A stretch of DNA of 64,000 nt from an uncultured Porphyromonadaceae bacterium (GTDB lineage Bacteria > Bacteroidota > Bacteroidia > Bacteroidales > Muribaculaceae), in contig CAOKFI010000005.1 in NCBI GenBank assembly GCA_948467675.1, forward strand, positions 1 through 64,000, read 5' to 3'. How positions within the stretch are numbered: position 1 is the first letter of the stretch; every line of letters begins with the position of its first letter. The notes beneath the pieces are model-generated. The model saw nothing but the letters and a program-made list of their open reading frames with translations. It was not told the origin of the DNA and did no database searches. The translations under genes were made by a program, and so were the position numbers. This document shows, piece after piece, positions 60,661 to 64,000 of this stretch.

Positions 60661-62079
60661 ATGAGAAAAATACTATCAACAGCAATGATATCGGCGTTGG
60701 CTCTGAACGGCAGCGCCTACAGTGAGGTCGATCTTGCAGGCGGCGGGATCCGTATGGAGAACATCTCTGTGGAAAAGTCGGAACGCACACTTTTCGTGAA
60801 GATGGATATAGATGTGTCGGGACTTAAAGTCAAGTCCAACCAGGAGGTATGGATGCGTCCGTCGCTCACGTCGGTGGACGATACTCTCCGTCTTCCGTCG
60901 GTGATGCTCGCTGGGCGTAACCGATATTTCCAGGCCGGCCGTCATGGAGTGGCGTCGGATTCGATACTGCTTTACCGTGCCGGAAATCAGACGGTGATCC
61001 CTTATAATGCAGTAGTGTCTTACGAGGAATGGATGGAGAGCGCTACGCTTTCCGTAGACCGTGAACTTCGCGGCTGCTGCTCAAGCGGTATTGACCGTTC
61101 GTCGGATCTGCTCGCCACACTCGACTTCCGCCCAAGAGTCTATGAGACAGCGATGGTCTATGCCACACCTGCTGTCGAGACCGTCAAGACCCGCGAGGTC
61201 AGCGGTCAGGCCTATATCGACTTTCCTGTGAACCGGACTGAAATATATCCCGACTACAGGCGCAATCCTGTAGAGCTTGACAAGATACGCCGTACCATCG
61301 ATGTGATACGCAATGACAGCGATACACGTATCACATCGCTGTCGATCAAAGGCTATGCCTCGCCCGAAGGATCTTATGCCAACAACGAGCGCCTGGCCAA
61401 GGGGCGTACAGACGCGCTGGCCGGATATGTAGACGGGCTCTATGAGTTTCCGTCAGGGCTGATCTCGACTTCATGGGAGGCCGAGGACTGGGACGGCCTG
61501 CGCAAGTATGTCGAGGGTTCCGGTCTCGAGGGGCGTGACGGTATTCTTGCAATAATAGACAGCAGTCTTGCTCCCGATGCCCGAGAGCGGAAACTGAAGA
61601 CTTCGTATCCCGGACAGTATAAATTTCTGCTCGAGAATGTATATTCCGGACTGCGCCACTCGGACTATCGGGTAGAATATGTGATCCGCTCATATACCGA
61701 TGTTGACGAGATCGCATCGGTAATGCGCACTTCTCCGCAGAAACTGAGTCTGCACGAACTGTTCGTGCTCGCGCAGAGCCTCGAACCCGGGTCAGACGCT
61801 TACAATGAAGTGTTTGAAGTGGCCGTGAGAATGTATCCCGATTCGGAACTGGCCAATCTGAATGCCGCCAGTACCGCATTGCTGCGGCGTGATACCGCAG
61901 CAGCGGCACGCTATCTGTCCAGAGCCGGGGACTCTCCGCAGGCCACATATACCCGCGGCGTATGTGCGGCTATCGACGGCGATCACGATACGGCTCAGCG
62001 CCTTCTGACCAGCGCACAGGCAGCCGGGGTGGCCGAGGCAGCTGCGGCTCTCGCCGAACTGGAACGTGTGAGCCGGTAA
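60661..62079 (+). CDS. DUF3868 protein with OmpA-like domain, fimbrial operon
   Basis: Protein of 472 residues with signal peptide near KILSTAMISALALNGSAYS. The N-terminal DUF3868 region at about 20-160 is followed by an OmpA-like segment (SLSIKGYASPEGSYANNERL) that may bind peptidoglycan, and a C-terminal helical repeat region (about 360-472) resembling TPR units. Likely a periplasmic anchor for fimbriae. Confidence 0.82.
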   Translation: MRKILSTAMISALALNGSAYSEVDLAGGGIRMENISVEKSERTLFVKMDIDVSGLKVKSNQEVWMRPSLTSVDDTLRLPSVMLAGRNRYFQAGRHGVASDSILLYRAGNQTVIPYNAVVSYEEWMESATLSVDRELRGCCSSGIDRSSDLLATLDFRPRVYETAMVYATPAVETVKTREVSGQAYIDFPVNRTEIYPDYRRNPVELDKIRRTIDVIRNDSDTRITSLSIKGYASPEGSYANNERLAKGRTDALAGYVDGLYEFPSGLISTSWEAEDWDGLRKYVEGSGLEGRDGILAIIDSSLAPDARERKLKTSYPGQYKFLLENVYSGLRHSDYRVEYVIRSYTDVDEIASVMRTSPQKLSLHELFVLAQSLEPGSDAYNEVFEVAVRMYPDSELANLNAASTALLRRDTAAAARYLSRAGDSPQATYTRGVCAAIDGDHDTAQRLLTSAQAAGVAEAAAALAELERVSR

Positions 62080-62137
62080 ACTCAGCGACAACAAAACAAC
62101 AAAATACAAACCAATCAATTCACTAAAAAACATCATC

Positions 62138-63883
62138 ATGATGAAACATTCCAAACTGTACATCGGCCTCGCCGCATGCTCAGCTCTCACTATGGGGCTG
62201 ACAGGATGCTCGCAGGACGAAATCTCCATGGAGAACACGCAACCGATTGTCACCGAGGAGACATCCAAGTCGTATGTGACGGTAAATATCGCATCGCCTA
62301 AAGGCGGTTTCAACGGCCGCGCGATGGGTGATAACGGCGATAACTTCGATAACGGTTATGCCTCCGAGGGTGCTATCAGCAATGTTCTTCTGGTATTTTA
62401 CGATGCATCCGGCAGGGCTGTCATATCCTCGCCCCTTACACTTGGCGACAAAACAGATCAGACAGGAGATCCGTCGGTAGAGACAATCTATTCCGCCAAA
62501 GTGGAACTGTCGTTGGCTGTAGGCACGAATATGCCGACCCAGGTAGTGGCTTTTGTCAATCCGCAGAAGGAAAGCGACCAGCTGGTATCATTGTCGGAAC
62601 TCGAGGGTCTGTTCCGCAAGGACTGGGTGAAATCCGTAACCTCCGGCGGAGTGATAACGAAATACTTTACAATGAATAACTCCGTGTACTACAAGAATGG
62701 GGTAAAGACTTATGCGTCGCCACTCGAAAGCAACGTCTCCGGCGAGAAAAACCAGTTCGAGGCTACTATTTATGTAGAGCGTCTTGCTGCCAAAGTAGAG
62801 GTGGCGAAAGCCGCTACGGAAAATTTCGTGCAACCGGTAGAAGTAGGTACACAGAAACTTACGTTCGTGCCTGAGAAATGGGCTCTTACAGCTACTGAGA
62901 ACGAGACATATCTTATCAAGAATATGCCTGCTGCCGCTCCAGATGCGAGCACTCTGCCTTGGACATACAATGATGACGTGAACTTCCGTTCGTACTGGGC
63001 TGTGTCGAAGCATTACGACGAGGCTTCGAACTTCCCGATGTCGGGCTGCGATGTTGAGGATCCCGCCAATGAATATCATCTTCATTACCTGAGCTATAAT
63101 GAAGTGAACAGCCTTGGCATACAGTTCGGCAATACCGGCGAAGGAAACCAGATGTATTGTATGGAAAATACAGGCCGCGGTTCAAAGTGGAACAATGCCG
63201 GCAGCAGCTACAACCAGTATGCGACTGCAACTTCGGTTCTTATCACAGGCCACTATGAGGTGACTGATGCCGACGGCACTACAGCCGATTTCGGTACCGA
63301 CGGATTCTACATCTACAACAACCGCGCCAGCAACAAGGCCGATCTTATCGCAGCTATGGCCGGTGGTCAGGATCGTGTGACTGATGCTGACGGCAATGCC
63401 ATCACGGACTATTCGAAATTTACAGTAGCGCATATTCACAAGTACAGCCGTCTGGGCGACACCAAGGTTCCGTCCGACCGCGTAGCGCTCCAGTTGGGCT
63501 CGGATCTGAGCGGACTCTATTACAAGAAGGATGCCGACAGCGATCCTGTGGCTATAGCAGATGCCAACAAGGACGAAGTAAATACATGGCTTGCGGAATA
63601 TGCCAACTCACTGGCCACTCATTTCGTAGGCAGCAAAGGATTTTTCTATGTGCCTATCGAGCATGTAGGACTGCAGAACAACGAGGTCATAACCGGTACC
63701 TACGGTGTGGTCCGCAACCATTTCTACCGTATGACGATCAACAAGATCTCGACACTTGCAAACGGTATCCATGAACTTACCGATCCGCTGCTCCCCAACC
63801 CGATACCCTCCGAGACCAAGTCGGTGGATATCACATTCAATGTAAATGCCTGGCATATAATGAGCCAGGGCGTAGATTTGTAA
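62138..63883 (+). CDS. Mfa1-type fimbrillin (major fimbrial subunit)
   Basis: Fimbrial subunit of 581 residues, lipobox LTGC (Cys24). The start is followed by a DxE segment, then the pilin strands EGAISNVLLVFYDASGRAVI and KVELSLAVGTNMPTQVVAFV. The C-terminal domain ends VDITFNVNAWHIMSQGVDL, the usual end of Mfa1 subunits. In the type V (lipoprotein-polymerised) mechanism a gingipain-like protease trims the N-terminus; which protease would do so here is unknown. Two adjacent ATGs (62138 and 62141) are possible starts. Confidence 0.87.
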   Translation: MMKHSKLYIGLAACSALTMGLTGCSQDEISMENTQPIVTEETSKSYVTVNIASPKGGFNGRAMGDNGDNFDNGYASEGAISNVLLVFYDASGRAVISSPLTLGDKTDQTGDPSVETIYSAKVELSLAVGTNMPTQVVAFVNPQKESDQLVSLSELEGLFRKDWVKSVTSGGVITKYFTMNNSVYYKNGVKTYASPLESNVSGEKNQFEATIYVERLAAKVEVAKAATENFVQPVEVGTQKLTFVPEKWALTATENETYLIKNMPAAAPDASTLPWTYNDDVNFRSYWAVSKHYDEASNFPMSGCDVEDPANEYHLHYLSYNEVNSLGIQFGNTGEGNQMYCMENTGRGSKWNNAGSSYNQYATATSVLITGHYEVTDADGTTADFGTDGFYIYNNRASNKADLIAAMAGGQDRVTDADGNAITDYSKFTVAHIHKYSRLGDTKVPSDRVALQLGSDLSGLYYKKDADSDPVAIADANKDEVNTWLAEYANSLATHFVGSKGFFYVPIEHVGLQNNEVITGTYGVVRNHFYRMTINKISTLANGIHELTDPLLPNPIPSETKSVDITFNVNAWHIMSQGVDL

Positions 63884-63935
63884 ATCCCGACTCTGTGGGA
63901 CAGTTGAGCAACAGTATCACTCTCCCATACCGGAA

Positions 63936-63976
63936 AGAACGATGTGGTGTTCCCGCCACGGCGGGGCGCCGCATCG
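63936..63976 (+). terminator. Imperfect hairpin downstream of the fimbrillin gene
   Basis: The segment GATGTGGTG-TTCCCGCC and its partner GGCGGGGCGCCGCATC pair with several G-U pairs and one bulge around a short loop. It lies 55 bp after the stop. No T run follows within the window, so it could be an attenuator before the next fimbrial gene. Confidence 0.4.
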
Positions 63977-64000
63977 TCCGATACCGGTTCTGAAACCGAC

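Overview
This window reads as a chromosomal segment of a member of the Bacteroidales. The evidence is the short 286-residue primary sigma factor, the gliding-motility lipoprotein GldH, an Mfa1-type fimbrial operon, a TonB-dependent receptor with a carboxypeptidase-like N-terminal domain, and many copies of the Bacteroidota promoter signature (TTTG or TTG, about 19-21 bp, then TAnnTTTG). Balanced base composition and gene content suggest a gut lineage such as Muribaculaceae, but that placement is an inference.

Layout. 1-500: the 5' end of a tyrosine integrase facing the 3' end of an initiator tRNA-Met, so an integrated element probably lies to the left of the window. 570-9486: primary sigma factor, a NatAB-type ABC exporter, a DegP/HtrA protease, an NlpC/P60 lipoprotein, a U32-family protein and GalE. 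9489-19908 (minus strand): QueE/QueD, CCA-adding enzyme, an M24 peptidase, GldH, RicT, RNase Y, a candidate 6S-like RNA, ZapA, a coiled-coil protein, cardiolipin synthase, cysteine synthase and a small membrane protein. 20201-24611: agmatine-to-putrescine genes (aguA, aguB), an MlaFE-type lipid transporter and a DUF4136 lipoprotein. 24604-30002: a surface-glycan module (WecA/MraY-type transferase, GDP-fucose synthesis, a DegT-type aminotransferase, an acyltransferase). 30067-34623: menaquinone genes menD-menB-menC-menE, followed by a Crp-type regulator. 35464-41075: a tripartite efflux operon of the MacAB-TolC type with two separate permeases. 41076-42018: a long gene-poor stretch with a candidate structured RNA and a decayed coding trace.

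The most striking accessory locus is 42019-52149. It is a six-gene minus-strand operon coding for a TonB-dependent receptor, a DUF4876-type lipoprotein, a predicted outer-membrane barrel, a gingipain-like (C25) protease with HEAT-like repeats, a papain-like (C1) protease with an EF-hand loop, and a short HmuY-like lipoprotein. I read it as a candidate surface system that degrades a protein and captures a ligand, possibly haem or a peptide.

52501-64000 (plus strand): a biotin-dependent carboxyltransferase/decarboxylase, ribosomal protein L31 type B, an SLBB export protein with a Wzz-type partner, a DUF5106 thioredoxin-like lipoprotein, and a fimbrial operon (DUF3575, DUF3868, Mfa1-type pilin). 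The region in front of the fimbrial operon carries an 11-G tract and three 10-bp tandem repeats that overlap a likely promoter, which suggests phase-variable expression.
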